This document shows, piece after piece, positions 44,753 to 55,602 of a stretch of 64,000 bases of DNA; within the stretch, counting starts at the first letter, position 1, and each line of letters begins with the position of its first letter. A model generated the notes under the pieces. The model saw only the letters and a list, made by a program, of their open reading frames with translations. It searched no databases and was not told where the DNA came from. Made by a program: the position numbers and the translations under genes. The DNA comes from Bugula neritina (lineage: Eukaryota; Bryozoa; Gymnolaemata; Cheilostomatida; Bugulidae), in contig OZ037771.1 in the NCBI GenBank assembly GCA_964035545.1, forward strand, positions 4,954,628 through 5,018,627, in the 5' to 3' direction.

Positions 44753-45610
44753 TCAGCCCATGTCCTGGTCTCCGCTGCTGAACACGTCCCCATACTGGCG
44801 CAGCAACTGGGCCATAGCCTGGCGCTCCTTGTTGCCCTCACAGCCTCCACAGGCTGACTGGTATAGTTCCTGGACGTGTTCCGGGACGGTCCCCCGCCGC
44901 ACAGACGGGCGCTCTTGGGGACCCTCCGTCGCTTCGCCCAGCGAAGGTCCTATGTCTCCCTCTTGGACCGTGTGGAAACGGCCCAATAGGGATCCAGACG
45001 GTAGTGTCACTGACTCTGAAAAGGGGTTGACGCACTGCACCAAGATCTCCCCCCGGTCAGTCAGCCGATTTAAGCTGCTGGCGAGTTGGATTCTCTGGTG
45101 CGTTCCTTCGACAACCCCTAATCCAGAGAACTGGCGGTCATTCACTCTGCAGTGAATGGTCGCCCGGGAGCGGCCGGGTACCGTACAGTTACGGACCACC
45201 TGCACGCCCCCGACCAGGGAGCGACCGAACTTGTCGACACAAGAGAGCTCCCGGCCTGCCATTAGTATGGCGGACTTATGGAAGTCCATGTGGCACTGGT
45301 GTCGTTTCAAGAACGGCGTCCCCAGGATAGCATCCTCTTCCAGCTGGCTGAGGATAAATGTTTCTTGAATGGTCTGGTCGCGGACGCGACTAGGCAGCTC
45401 TACAACACCGTAGAAAGGGATACACGACCCGTCTGCGAGGGTGCCAGGTTCCCCGGTGTAGGGAGATAACCCTTTCCTCACCTGAGCAGGGAGGGCATCG
45501 AAGACTCGTCGGCTGAGGAGATTCGTGTTGCAACCGGAGTCCAGCAAGAACGTAACGCCCTTGCCGGCTACCTTCCCGGGCAGGAAGTAGCTTTCCCCAT
45601 GTGGCTGCAA
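44753..45610 (-). CDS. Gypsy A protease region of Pol
   Basis: 285 codons beginning at MQPHGESYF. The aspartic protease motif is FLLDSGCNTNLLS and the second half motif is DAILGTPFLKRH. It ends at an in-frame TGA (44753-44755) just before RT. The aligned position in element B reads Leu (GLTRAVRHEIPLA). The A copy shows a one-base loss and a nearby one-base gain that together create the stop, so this is a lesion rather than a family feature. The ATG is only the first in this frame; natural entry would be by frameshift from gag. Confidence 0.85.
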   Translation of the reverse strand: MQPHGESYFLPGKVAGKGVTFLLDSGCNTNLLSRRVFDALPAQVRKGLSPYTGEPGTLADGSCIPFYGVVELPSRVRDQTIQETFILSQLEEDAILGTPFLKRHQCHMDFHKSAILMAGRELSCVDKFGRSLVGGVQVVRNCTVPGRSRATIHCRVNDRQFSGLGVVEGTHQRIQLASSLNRLTDRGEILVQCVNPFSESVTLPSGSLLGRFHTVQEGDIGPSLGEATEGPQERPSVRRGTVPEHVQELYQSACGGCEGNKERQAMAQLLRQYGDVFSSGDQDMG

Positions 45611-46605
45611 CCTTCCCCAGCATGCGTAGCCTCGGTCAAACGGCGTGGTGTCCGTTTGGTGGTAGGCGGGCGCCGCTTCTTCGGCGGGGGGGTGTTTAGT
45701 TCCCTTCCGATGTCCCGAGGGACCTCGCCGGCCAGCTCCGTCTCCGGTAGCTGGCTAAAGCGGTTGGTGAGTGGTAGCACAAATGGCTCCTGTCGCCCAG
45801 TAGGGCGGGTGGTCCGTCGTGGTTTCTGCCATACCTGGGGTTGTTCTCTCTTCCTGGGTGGGAGGTCTCTGGGGCAAGGAGGCCCTGGCTGGTTGTTGCT
45901 CTCACTCCGGGTAGTCTTTCTCTTTTGTCCTTGGTTAGGGGGCCCGGCATTGGTAAGAGTCTTTGCCATCTGTTTCAGCCTGGTACTCAGCTGGCCCATC
46001 TTCCCTCCGAGTGATTGGGCTATCTCCGCGGTGACTTGTGTGCTTTCTGGTTTCCCTGTATATAACCGTTCTGCCCGGAGGTAGTCTTCTCCGACTTGCA
46101 GGGCACTTTCTAGAGTGGTCACTCCCTTTGCCTGTAGTTGATGGCAAAGGCCCACATCTTTTAGGGATTGCATAAAGTCAATGAGAGTAAAGTTCCGTCT
46201 GTGTGCTTCTGGCAGGTCACTGTACGCGCTCCGCGCCAGCCTCTTCACTAAGGCAACGTGGTCGCGGAGCGGAGTGCCTTCCGCCTGGCGTAACACTTGT
46301 AGACGGGCTCTGGCTTCCAGAGCGGGGGTACCAAAACGGCTCCGTAGTGTAGTGAATATTTCCGCCACGCTCCGTCCTTGTCCAAACGGTCTAGCGCGCT
46401 CCGTCAATACTTCCCGCAGCTTGACGAGGGCTACTTGTGGCGGCCATTGAGCGACATTTGCTACATCGTGGAATTCTTCAATGAATTGCTCTACGTCTTC
46501 TACACCCGTGAAGGTGGGAGCGGTCAGTTTACTTCTATACACCTCCTCCATATGCAAGAAACTGGCTGGCTTACCTCCTGGGTGCTTCGTTGTGTGCTCT
46601 GTCAT
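45568..46605 (-). CDS. Gypsy A Gag, 345 aa
   Basis: The capsid precursor of the element. It starts 33 bases after the primer site. The capsid-like region (PTFTGVEDVEQFIEEFHDVA, QWPPQVALVKLREVL) spans about residues 30-200, followed by a basic, proline-rich tail in place of a CCHC zinc knuckle, which I do not see. It overlaps the protease frame by 43 nt in the -1 frame. The overlap contains GGGGAAAG, a possible slippery site, so Gag-Pol is probably made by -1 frameshifting. Element B has a decayed homologue. Confidence 0.88.
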   Translation of the reverse strand: MTEHTTKHPGGKPASFLHMEEVYRSKLTAPTFTGVEDVEQFIEEFHDVANVAQWPPQVALVKLREVLTERARPFGQGRSVAEIFTTLRSRFGTPALEARARLQVLRQAEGTPLRDHVALVKRLARSAYSDLPEAHRRNFTLIDFMQSLKDVGLCHQLQAKGVTTLESALQVGEDYLRAERLYTGKPESTQVTAEIAQSLGGKMGQLSTRLKQMAKTLTNAGPPNQGQKRKTTRSESNNQPGPPCPRDLPPRKREQPQVWQKPRRTTRPTGRQEPFVLPLTNRFSQLPETELAGEVPRDIGRELNTPPPKKRRPPTTKRTPRRLTEATHAGEGCSHMGKATSCPGR

Positions 46606-46638
46606 ATTCTCCGTCTCTTCATTGTCTCAGCTAGAAAG

Positions 46639-46656
46639 ATCCCACCGCTGCCACCA
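46639..46656 (-). promoter_or_regulatory. Gypsy A primer-binding site, tRNA-Leu
   Basis: The minus strand reads TGGTGGCAGCGGTGGGAT one base inside the 5' LTR. This complements the 3' end of an animal tRNA-Leu(AAG), ending ATCCCACCGCTGCCACCA, over 18 nt. Confidence 0.85.
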
Positions 46657-46657
46657 C

Positions 46658-46938
46658 TGTTGTGCGAAGCACAATGTTTGTGTGGGCTTCTAGTGAGCAA
46701 TATGCACCTAGTTGCAAGCAATTCACTAATATTTTTCGTGTGTAAGACTTTATTATAAAACTGTAAAATATGGCGTAGAAATCTCTATAAGTATTAGTAC
46801 AATGTTACTTTTCATCACGGCAAGTATACGCTAACTAACTAAAAATACATTGTTCTGCTTGGCTTCATCCAATAGTTGCCAATCACTCTCTGATTGGCAG
46901 GAGGGATACGCATGAGGCGTAAGCCACGCCCCATTACA
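46658..46938 (-). repeat. Gypsy A 5' LTR
   Basis: Partner of 39539-39805, with an extra AATATTTTTCGTGT segment. Confidence 0.93.
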
Positions 46939-46942
46939 ATAT

Positions 46943-47752
46943 ATAATAATAAGGTAAAGGTTTTTCAACAACTATCAACTGCATCCACTTGTTACACTGT
47001 GCATTGTTGAGACAGTATATATATTTGTATAAAATAATTGAGTCACTACTAATCCTCAATATTCAAGAGCAAACAAAATGTAGCAACTGGCTGCAGTTCC
47101 ATATTAGATATTATGGATGCAGGAAACAAATATGTCAAGAGAACATGTATATAATTATATAGACTTGGGTTCTAGAAAATTCCAACAAACTCATATATAT
47201 ACTAAACTAAACTCCTATATACTAAGCTACAGCTGCAAGTAAAATCTGCATACAATGACTAGAACAGATGAAAGTAACTTACAATGAGACATGCACACTG
47301 TTCTACTAAATATTTAATTAAATGTAAGAGTAGATAACTTCAGCATATACCAGAGATCAGTGTCCTGAGTTGTATATAACACCTCCATAGTGTGTAAGAT
47401 ACATGAATGCCTGTATTGACTAGTAAGATGTGCATAAATTGTGAATTCTTTGGGTAAAATTTAGTAAAGTACAGCTGTACTTGGCTATGCAGTTGCAGCT
47501 TAGAGCTAGTAATTAAAATGTACCCTTAATAAAAATATTTCAATAACATCTACATTATACCAAAAATATATTTATTGAATGAACGATTATTATACTATAC
47601 ATTTACAAAATAGAAATATTTTTTGTGATATTCAAAGGAGTAAGTGATATCCATAATTAAAGTTGTGAAAATGTGATAGTCAACCTTACACAGCGATTGA
47701 CTGTGTGCTAGTCGATTGTATTATTATAGCTACAATCATCTCATATAATGAA
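46943..47752. other. AT-rich spacer between Gypsy A and Gypsy B
   Basis: No exon, terminus or RNA gene is seen between the two target duplications. Confidence 0.4.
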
Positions 47753-47756
47753 ATAT

Positions 47757-48088
47757 TGTACTGGCTAATAAAGCGTTCTGATCGTACACGTGCATAATAG
47801 CCAATAATGTTGAAGCACGTGACTACCCCCTGTGGAGCAGAATGCTTCCGGAGGATGATATAGTTAGTTATAGTTAGGAGTAGTGCGTTGATCGAGATAG
47901 TAGATTAAAATAGACTGTAAACGCATTGTGAACGTTGGATGTATCTTTCTGTTTTATTTGTATATATATAATTAAATATAGTTCTTTTATCACGTTATCT
48001 TCTGAGTAATCCTTGGAACCATCGACCAAACAAGAGCATATTGCACACACAGAATCCACCCTAACTATTATAATTGACACTTATAACA
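47757..48088 (+). repeat. Gypsy B 5' LTR
   Basis: Starts TGTACTGGCTAA and ends TTATAACA. Homologous to 58417-58747 over its full length. Confidence 0.9.
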
Positions 48089-48089
48089 G

Positions 48090-48107
48090 TGGAGGCAGCG
48101 GTGAGAT
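48090..48107 (+). promoter_or_regulatory. Gypsy B primer-binding site, tRNA-Leu type
   Basis: TGGAGGCAGCGGTGAGAT one base after the 5' LTR matches the element A site at 16 of 18 positions. Confidence 0.75.
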
Positions 48108-48152
48108 TCTACTCTGTGCAAATGCAAACTTGATCGACGTTGACAAACCAGA

Positions 48153-49360
48153 ATGGCGAGGGAACCAGCTCAACATAGAGAAGGTGAGCCTGATATTGCT
48201 GTAGCCCCAGAGGGCCCCTTGTTACAAGGGGAGGAGGCCTACAGGTATCACCTGAAAGCCCCTACCTTTACTGGCTTGGAAGATGTAGAGCAGTTTATCC
48301 AGGAGTTCAGTGAGGTGATAGACATCACTCAGTGGCCACCTAGGGTGGCCCTGATCCAGCTACAGATGGCGCTAACGAAATAAGCTAAACCGTACGGGCT
48401 GGGAACCAGCGTGGATGGAATCTTCGCTGCATTGCGGGCCCGTTTTGGCATTTTCGTTGTAGATGCCAGGGCCTGTCTACAGGGGCTGTGTCGCGAACCG
48501 CTGATGCCCCTACAGGAACATGCAGCTACGGTGAAAAGACTGGCGCAGATCGCATACAGCGACTTACCAGCGAGACACCAAGAGCGTCACACCTATTATG
48601 CCTTCGTGCAGTCACTCAATGACCTGGGTCTCCACCATCAGCTTCAAGCAAGAGGAGTGACCATGGTGGAAGACGCTTTGCACAAAGGCGAGGCCTACCT
48701 ATTAGCAAAACAGCTACACAAAGGCTACAGGAGTTCTCAACAGATCACTGTAAACTCCACGGAAAGACATGGAGAGCCGCTATCACCTACTCGAGTAGCA
48801 ACTACCTCTGCCAACTCTCCTTTTGGATGCGACAGTCAACCGCATGACAGAAATGCTGGAGAAGCTGGTGGCGGTCCTCACCCGTTCTGACGCAGCGGGG
48901 CCCGTCCAAAAACTCGTGCGGTTGCTGACGAGACCCCCATGGCCGCCAGCCTCATGTTAGGGGTGTGGCGGTCAAGGACATATCCGCACAGAATGCGGCC
49001 AGAACAGGCAAGGTTAAACTTCCACGGTCTGCAGACGTCTTCGCCTCCCGCAGGCCGAACATGAAGGACTCCAAGATGAGAAACCGCCGGCCGTCTGTAC
49101 AGACGTGACAGTACGCCCCTCATGAGTGACAGGTACCATGTAGGACCAGTCGACCGGAAAAGCGACCGGGTACCTTTACGTTGCCACTCGCCAACCCCTT
49201 CCATCGGCTACCAAAATACGAGCCGACTAGCAACATCAACCTGGAAGTTTAGGAGAGAAACCTCACCCCTCGAAAGCGAAGACCTCGCCACAGGAAACTC
49301 CGTAAACTATGGGCCTGCTCCAAAAAGCCCTATCTTGGCAAAGCCAAACACGCGGAGGAA
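48153..49360 (+). pseudogene. Gypsy B gag, broken
   Basis: Homologous to the Gag of element A (KAPTFTGLEDVEQFIQEFSE, QWPPRVALIQLQMAL). An in-frame TAA follows at 48381-48383. The frame resumes through VKRLAQIAYSDLPARHQE and LQARGVTMVEDALHKGEAYL to a stop at 48888-48890, after which similarity continues only in pieces. Confidence 0.85.
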
Positions 49361-52300
49361 GTGAGGGTACAACCACATGGAGATAGCTATTTCTTATCGG
49401 GTAAAGTGACTGGCAGAGCTGTCACTTTCCTGCTAGACTCCGGGTGTACCACGAACCTCCTCGGCCGTCGAGTCTTCGAGGCTCTTCTTCCCCAGGACCA
49501 GGGCAAGATACAACCGTACACCGGGGAGCATGGCACCCTAGGGGATGGGTCATGTATTCCCTTCTACGGTATTGTAGAGCTAACGGGGCATGTCCAAGAC
49601 CAAGTTATACAGGAGACGTTCGTCATCAGTCAGCTTGAAGAGGATGCCATCCTCGGCATGCCGTTCTTGAAACGACACGGGTGTCGCATCGATTTCAGTA
49701 AATCTGCGGTGCTGATGGCCGGGCGGGAGCTCACTTGTGTCGATAAGTCCGGCTGCCCTCTAGTGGGAGGCGTGCAGGTAGTACGGAACTGTACGATACC
49801 GCGCCGCTCCCGGGCTACTATTCACTGTAGAATGAACAATAGCCAAATCTCCGGACTGGGGGTGGTAGAAGGTGCGCACGATAAAATCCAGCTCGCCAGC
49901 AGTCTAAATCAGCTGACTGCGCAAGGAGAGATCTTAGTGCAGTGCGTCAACCACTTCACGGAGTCGGTAAAGCTACCGGAGGGGTCTATGCTGGGCCGGT
50001 TCTACTCCGTCCAGGAAGAGGACGTGAGACCGTCGTTGGGAGATGCGACGGAATGTCCCTGGCAGCGCCCGCCTAAAGGGCGGGGGACTGTCCCTCCCCA
50101 CATCAAGAAGTTGTATGAGACAGCCTGTGACGGCTGCGCGGGCAATGAGGAACGCCAGGCTATGGCGAAGTCTCTACGCAAATATAGCAATGTATTCACC
50201 AGCGGAAACCATGACGTGGGACTGACACGAGCTGTCCGGCATGAGATACCGCTGGCTGCAGGGACAGTCCCTATTCGGCAACCCACGCGCAGGTTGGGGC
50301 CGGAGAAGGAGAAAGCGGTCAGCCGACAAGTCCGAGATCTTCTGGACCGCGGCCTCATAGAGCCAGCCTATAGCGCATGGAGCTCGCAGGTCGTTTTGGT
50401 CCGGAAGAAAGACGGAAGTTGGCGGTTCTGTGTCGATTACTGCAAACTCAATAGCGTGACCATACAGGACGCCTACCCTCTACCCCGTATTGATGAATCC
50501 TTGAATGCCCTAGTCGGCAGCAAGTACTTCAGTACGCTAGACTTGTTGAGCAAGTACTGGCAGGTTCCGACGCCCAGGAAAAGGCGGCGTTCATCACACG
50601 GGACCGACTGTGGAAGTGGAAGGTGCTGCCGTTTGGGCTAACCTCCACCCCTGCCACTTTCCAAAGGCTGATGGAACAAGTCCTTAGTGGACTTCACTGG
50701 AAGACACTGCTGATCTATCTCAATGACGTCATCGTGATCTCCACAGACTTCAAGACGCACGTCAGTCGTTTGAGGGAGGTTTTCGGAAAACTCAGAGGTG
50801 CCGATCTGAAGCTAAAACCTTCCGAGTGCGCTCTGTTGTAGCTGGAGGTTAAGTACCTGGAGCACGTCGTCGGTCGAAACGGCGTGGCGACGATTTACCA
50901 AAAGGTGGGGGCGATAGAAGACTGGGTCAGTCCCCAGGATCTGACCGGACTCCAGGCATACCTGGGTCTGGTAGGGTATTACCGGCAATACATACCAGAC
51001 TTTGCGAAAACAGCACAGCCGCTAAACCGGCTCACCGCAAAGGGGGTGGCGTGGTAGTAGTCCCCGGTCAAACCACAGGCATTCGACCGCCTCAAAGATT
51101 GCCTGCTGGCGCCGCCCGTCTTGGCCTACCCAGATCCCGCTCTGGAGTATATCCTGGACACGGACCCCAGTGACCAGAATGTTGGCGCCGTGCTGTCACA
51201 GGTGCAGGAAGACTGAGAAGTAGTAGTAGCTTACTACAGCAAGTCTCTCTCATCCACTGAACGAAATTACTGCACTACCCGAAAGGAGTTGCTGGCAGTA
51301 ATCAAGTCAGTGATGCACTTCCGACCTTATCTGTAGGGCAGGATGTTCCGGCTGCGTACGGATCATGCCTCATTGATTTGGTTGTTTAGGAGAGCAGAAC
51401 CATCCAGTCAGGTTGCCCAGTGGCTCAAGATCCTGGCTGAGTTCTCCTACCAGATCGAACATCGGCTGGGTAGGAGACACGGCAATACAGATGGGCTCAG
51501 CCGGCGGCCAGATAGAGGTTGTAAACAGTACCTCAACATCGAGAAGAGGAATGGATTTCCCCCTTGATCCAAGTTGAAGGCACTGGCCCACCAGGGAACA
51601 GAGTCAACTCAAGCCGACAGCTGACAAGCATTCGGAGACTGTGCAAAATCTCCGCGCCAACCCTGTTTTGTCCAATAACGTCCGGGAGCTGAGGAAGCTC
51701 CAAGAAGACCTCCCCGGAGTGGTGGCGGATGTGTATCGGGCCAAAAAGAAAGGGCGACGACCCAGCAAAGAACAACTAAGGCAGGGATGCGCTGAGTTCC
51801 GGCTATTTTGCGTTGGGACTTGCTGCAGATTGGGCAAGATGGTCTGCTGACCATTACTCTAGCCGCCAGCGGCAGACACCCCGAGAGGAAGAGGGTGGTC
51901 TGCCCGGCTGCCGTACGCCGTGAGCTAATTTGGGACGCCCACAAACAGGCTCACGCAGGAGTCTAGAGGGTGATCGCAAAACTACAACTCCGGTGGTACT
52001 GGCCCAGGATGGGCCGTGATGTCAGACTCAGAGTAAGACAGTGTGAGATCTGCCAAGCCAGCAAGCATGGTCGTCCACAGGATAGTTAAGGGCAACCTTT
52101 TAGCTGCAACTGCCTTGCTGAGGTTTGCATTGTAATCATATAAGAATTCAGTACCAGTAAAATAAAATCTCACCTAATTGTGCTAGAGTCAAAATTTAAA
52201 AACTATGTTGTAGATCTTCTTTTTCTCCAGTGTAAGTTTTTTGGAAATTTCAATTTTCATTTTTTTTGCAAAGTTATAGACAAAAAACTGCCCAATTTTG

Positions 52301-54296
52301 GCCAATTTTGCCTGAAAAGCTGACTTTTCAGTACCAGTAAAATATCTCAGCAGCAAAGCATGATATCTGAATAAAAATTGCACTGATGGAATCCTGAGAT
52401 ATTTCTCCAGTGCAAGTTTTTTTATTTTTCCAATAACTCTTCTAGATTGCCCATAAATTGGTGATTTATACACTGAAAATGCTATATTTTTTCATAAATA
52501 ATTAGCAGCGCGCAGTACTTCACGCTTCAATGAGCACGTAGGGATGAGAACATATTGGCGCGTACAATTTAATTTACAGGCTTGCTAGCTGGCAGGCTAT
52601 AATGAATAGCTTGATTTGTACTTTGTTTATGTAGCACCCATAATGGAATGTTGATAGATAACGCAGCCCTAATGAAGGTTGCTGCTTATTGGTTGTAGTT
52701 TAATCTTAGGCTAAACAATCGCAAGTAGGCAACACGCATGCCACCCACAGAGCAATATTTTTCAAGAACCTAAACTACATTTTGAGAGAAATTTATAATA
52801 TTCTTAGTAAGGATGCCCTTAACTATCCTGTGTCTCCCTGGCGGAGGTTATATGCAGGACGGCCATGGCAAGTAGTAGCTGTCGACCTGGTCAGACTCAT
52901 GCCTCTGAGCCTTAGAGGCAACAGCTGGACTCTAGTATTAACCGACCACTTCACTAGGTAGGCCGACGCCCTGGCTATCCCAAATGCGTCGGCTCCAACA
53001 GTGGCCAGGGTGCTAGATCAACATGTATTCTGTTACTTCGGTCTTCCCAAACAAATACATTCCGACCAGGCTGCTCAGTTCCCTTCTCAACTGATGAGTG
53101 ACCTCTGCCGCCTCTGGGGTGTAAATCAAAGCAGGACCACCCCTTACCACCAGCAAGGTAACGGAGTGGTAGAGCGCAACAACCGAATGCTAGGAGATGC
53201 ACTCCGGAGTCTGCTCCTCGAGCGTAGTCAGGAGGAATGGGATATGGTATTGCCGCAGGTCATGCGCGCTTACCGCAGCACACCATACACCAGCACTGGT
53301 GAAACCCCCAACCTCCTGATGCTTGGTCAAGAGACTCGGGTCCCTGACCACCTTGCCTACCATGTTCCCGAGCAAGATAGCTCAGTTCACGAGTATCCCA
53401 GTGAACTGGTAGAGCGGATGAGGGTCGCATACGAAATGCTGCGGGAAAGGCAGTGGCAGGTGTGGCATGAGGACTCCGATAGGCCACCCCCTCTATCAGA
53501 CAGGAGATTGGGTGTGGATGGTCAATTACAGCCTAAGTTCGTGGGACCCTACGTGATAGTTGAGGTTATGCCCAACCATACCTACAAGATCAAGCGCTCA
53601 GGTCAGGTGTCTATCCAGAATGAGGCTCGCTTGAAGCCGTATTGGGCTAGCACGGACGCGGTGGGAGAAGCTCCCCCGTTGTTGGAACCAAGGAGGCAGA
53701 CAACAACGTGCGGGCGACGGTGGCATAGACCTGAGTATGAGGTGGTCATGCTGCGGGAGGAGGACCTGGCAAGAGACGAGCGACCGTTTCCACCGACAGA
53801 AGTGCGTCCGCCGCCTCCAGCGCCAAGTCTGACGCCATCACTTCTGGAACTCGAGCCGGATCTGAAAGTGCAAACCCCCACAGAGGGAGGGGCTCCATCC
53901 GGAGAAATCAGAGAAGAAATAGTTACTAGGGAGCCGGAAGCTTCGCCAGTGGAACTTGATAGTTCACCGGTGAGTGCACCACCCCCTCTGGAACGAGGAC
54001 AGCGTACTAGACAACCCCCAGCATATTTGAAAGATTTCGTATGTGACTGCGTTCAAAATGGCACAAATGAAAGTCTAGCGGAAAACAGTACGGAAAAACC
54101 ATCAGCAAATTGTGGGAGTTGTGAGCCCCACGTAAATATCAACTTTTACGAGGGCAGAGTAGTGGGCAGAATTAATGCACCCAGGGCAAAAAGTCCCAGT
54201 CACGTGCAGCAAACACGCTGCTCGGCCTTTTTCTACGCTGACATCACTAAAGGCAGACGTGTTCTCCAAGCTCATACACATATACTTGAACGGTGA
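49361..54296 (+). pseudogene. Gypsy B pol, broken, interrupted by a transposon
   Basis: The protease (LLDSGCTTNLLGRRVF, AILGMPFLKRH) and the start of RT form one frame, 49361-50641. A frameshift near 50565 leads to PFGLTSTPATFQ and IYLNDVIVIS, where the first catalytic Asp of YLDD is Asn. Stops and shifts litter RT/RNase H between 50841 and 51840. Integrase is split by the insertion at 52076-52832 just after CEICQASKHG. The rest (FCYFGLPKQIHSDQ, QGNGVVERNNR, KFVGPYVIVEVMPNHTYK and the PPAYLKDF tail) is open from 53001 to 54296. Unlike A, it reads Leu at the A-specific TGA between protease and RT. Confidence 0.9.
52076..52832. mobile_element. DNA transposon (MITE-like), 757 bp, inside Gypsy B pol
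   Basis: Ends are inverted copies of CACAGGATAGTTAAGGGCA. The flank TC is duplicated (52074-52075 and 52833-52834). Comparison with element A gives an empty site GTCTCCC, which confirms the borders. The interior is AT-rich, with a CAGTACCAGTAAAAT motif at about 52149 and 52330 and a TTTCTCCAGTG(T/C)AAGTTTTT motif at about 52220 and 52400. No coding capacity. CAC-type termini with a 2-bp duplication suggest the CMC (EnSpm/Mirage/Chapaev) group; that is tentative. Confidence 0.82.
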
Positions 54297-54399
54297 GTAT
54301 GTCTCTAAATACCGAGTTCCTAGGTAAGCCTGCCTAGATCTAGTATTCCTATCTATAGAAACAGGTCTGTTACCAGTTAATTCTGAATTAATTAATCTA

Positions 54400-55446
54400 A
54401 TTGAGTCAGAGTTACTGGAAACCGTGTCTAATGTGAATGACGACGAGGATAAGTAATGGCCGACGATCTTTTAGAACTAGAGCTAGACGCTATCATTCTT
54501 AGTCAGTCTACACGTATGAACACGGTTTCTCGGGTGCCTTATAAAAGCATTTGTGACCCTCAGACTAGTAACAGTCGATCGTCACTAGAATTATGTTGTA
54601 AAGGTCAATCTCGATCTAGCAATAATTCTACTCTTTTAGACGACACTCGTTCCCCCACTTCTCCGGGGATGCCATCTCTAGAGATGGCGTGGGATCCTGA
54701 GCTCAAACTACCTACTCAATCCAATTGTACACTGCCGTACGCACTAGAATCCAAGTCGTGCTGGACGACGCCAGCAACAGAGAAAGAGATCCTTCAATAC
54801 CGGGGTGACGAGGATAGGACAACATGTCGGCTCTGTCAGCAGCACTTCACAACCCACGACAGATTGCGGGTACATCTCCCGCAACACTTTGTTACCACCT
54901 TTTGTCCCTGTGAGGAGTTCAGCTACTACAGGGACTACATACTCCATTACCAAAGGACGATGAACTGTTTTCAGGAGAATTTATATGATGTAGATGAGGC
55001 ATCCTATCCTGAGTTCTTCAGCCTGATACAGCCTTTCGTTTCCGATCCAGCTCGACTCGAGCGTCTCTCCCAGGAATTTCTCGCTCCTTGACCCATCACC
55101 CCTGGCCCTATCACACAACCCCCCCGGATACCGAAAGCCAAGCGTGAAAAGCTCTCCAACTAAGCCTATACCCCCACCCAAGTCCCTTCTTCGAGTACTA
55201 CTACAACGCATCGGAACGAAACCCTACAAACTCTCCTCCTCTCCTCCTACTTCTGTAGACCGTAAGCGACGGTGGCAACCCTCCTCCTCCCCGCCATTTA
55301 TCTCTGGCTCGTAACTTGCGGGAAGTGGAGCTCCGGACTAGTGAGCTGGAACGCGAGGTACATCGGCTTGCTCCTAGAATCTTAGATGCAGCGAGTGAGT
55401 TGCGGTCCCTGAAGGAGTCAATTGCTCAGCTCAAACAGGCTGCTTA
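54400..55446 (+). pseudogene. Gypsy B third ORF: C2H2 zinc finger and coiled coil
   Basis: Homologue of 40145-41253. The upstream part VNSELINLIESELLETVSN is followed by a stop, then MADDLLELELDAIILSQ opens 54456-55091. The finger CRLCQQHFTTHDRLRVHLPQH and the CPCEEFSYYRDYI motif are kept. After the stop at 55089-55091 a shifted frame encodes the coiled-coil tail (ELEREVHRLAPRILDAASEL) to a TAA at 55444-55446. N-terminal part, finger and coiled coil keep the same order as in A although the two elements are clearly diverged. Confidence 0.75.
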
Positions 55447-55602
55447 AGAATAGAACTGTGTCTTCTATCCTGCCCTAAGTAACATTCCGATCTGTGTGAC
55501 GTTCCCCGTCAGTGGCGCCTCTCTTCTGTGTGACCTATCTCGTCCCCCCCAAGACAATCTGATGACTAGTAAGCGGTACAGGAGTATAATCGTATGCACA
55601 TG

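Larger units (their letters stand above)
39539..46938 (-). mobile_element. Gypsy LTR retrotransposon A, nearly intact
   Basis: A 7400-bp minus-strand element. The LTRs at 39539-39805 (267 bp) and 46658-46938 (281 bp) differ by one 14-bp indel and a few substitutions. Target duplication ATAT lies at 39535-39538 and 46939-46942. Layout in reading order: LTR, tRNA-Leu primer site, gag, protease, RT/RNase H/integrase, third ORF with zinc finger, G-rich polypurine tract, LTR. RT before integrase places it in the Gypsy group. Its GC content is well above the host DNA around it. Defects: one TGA between protease and RT, a frameshift in the third ORF, and YLDN instead of YLDD in RT. Confidence 0.95.
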
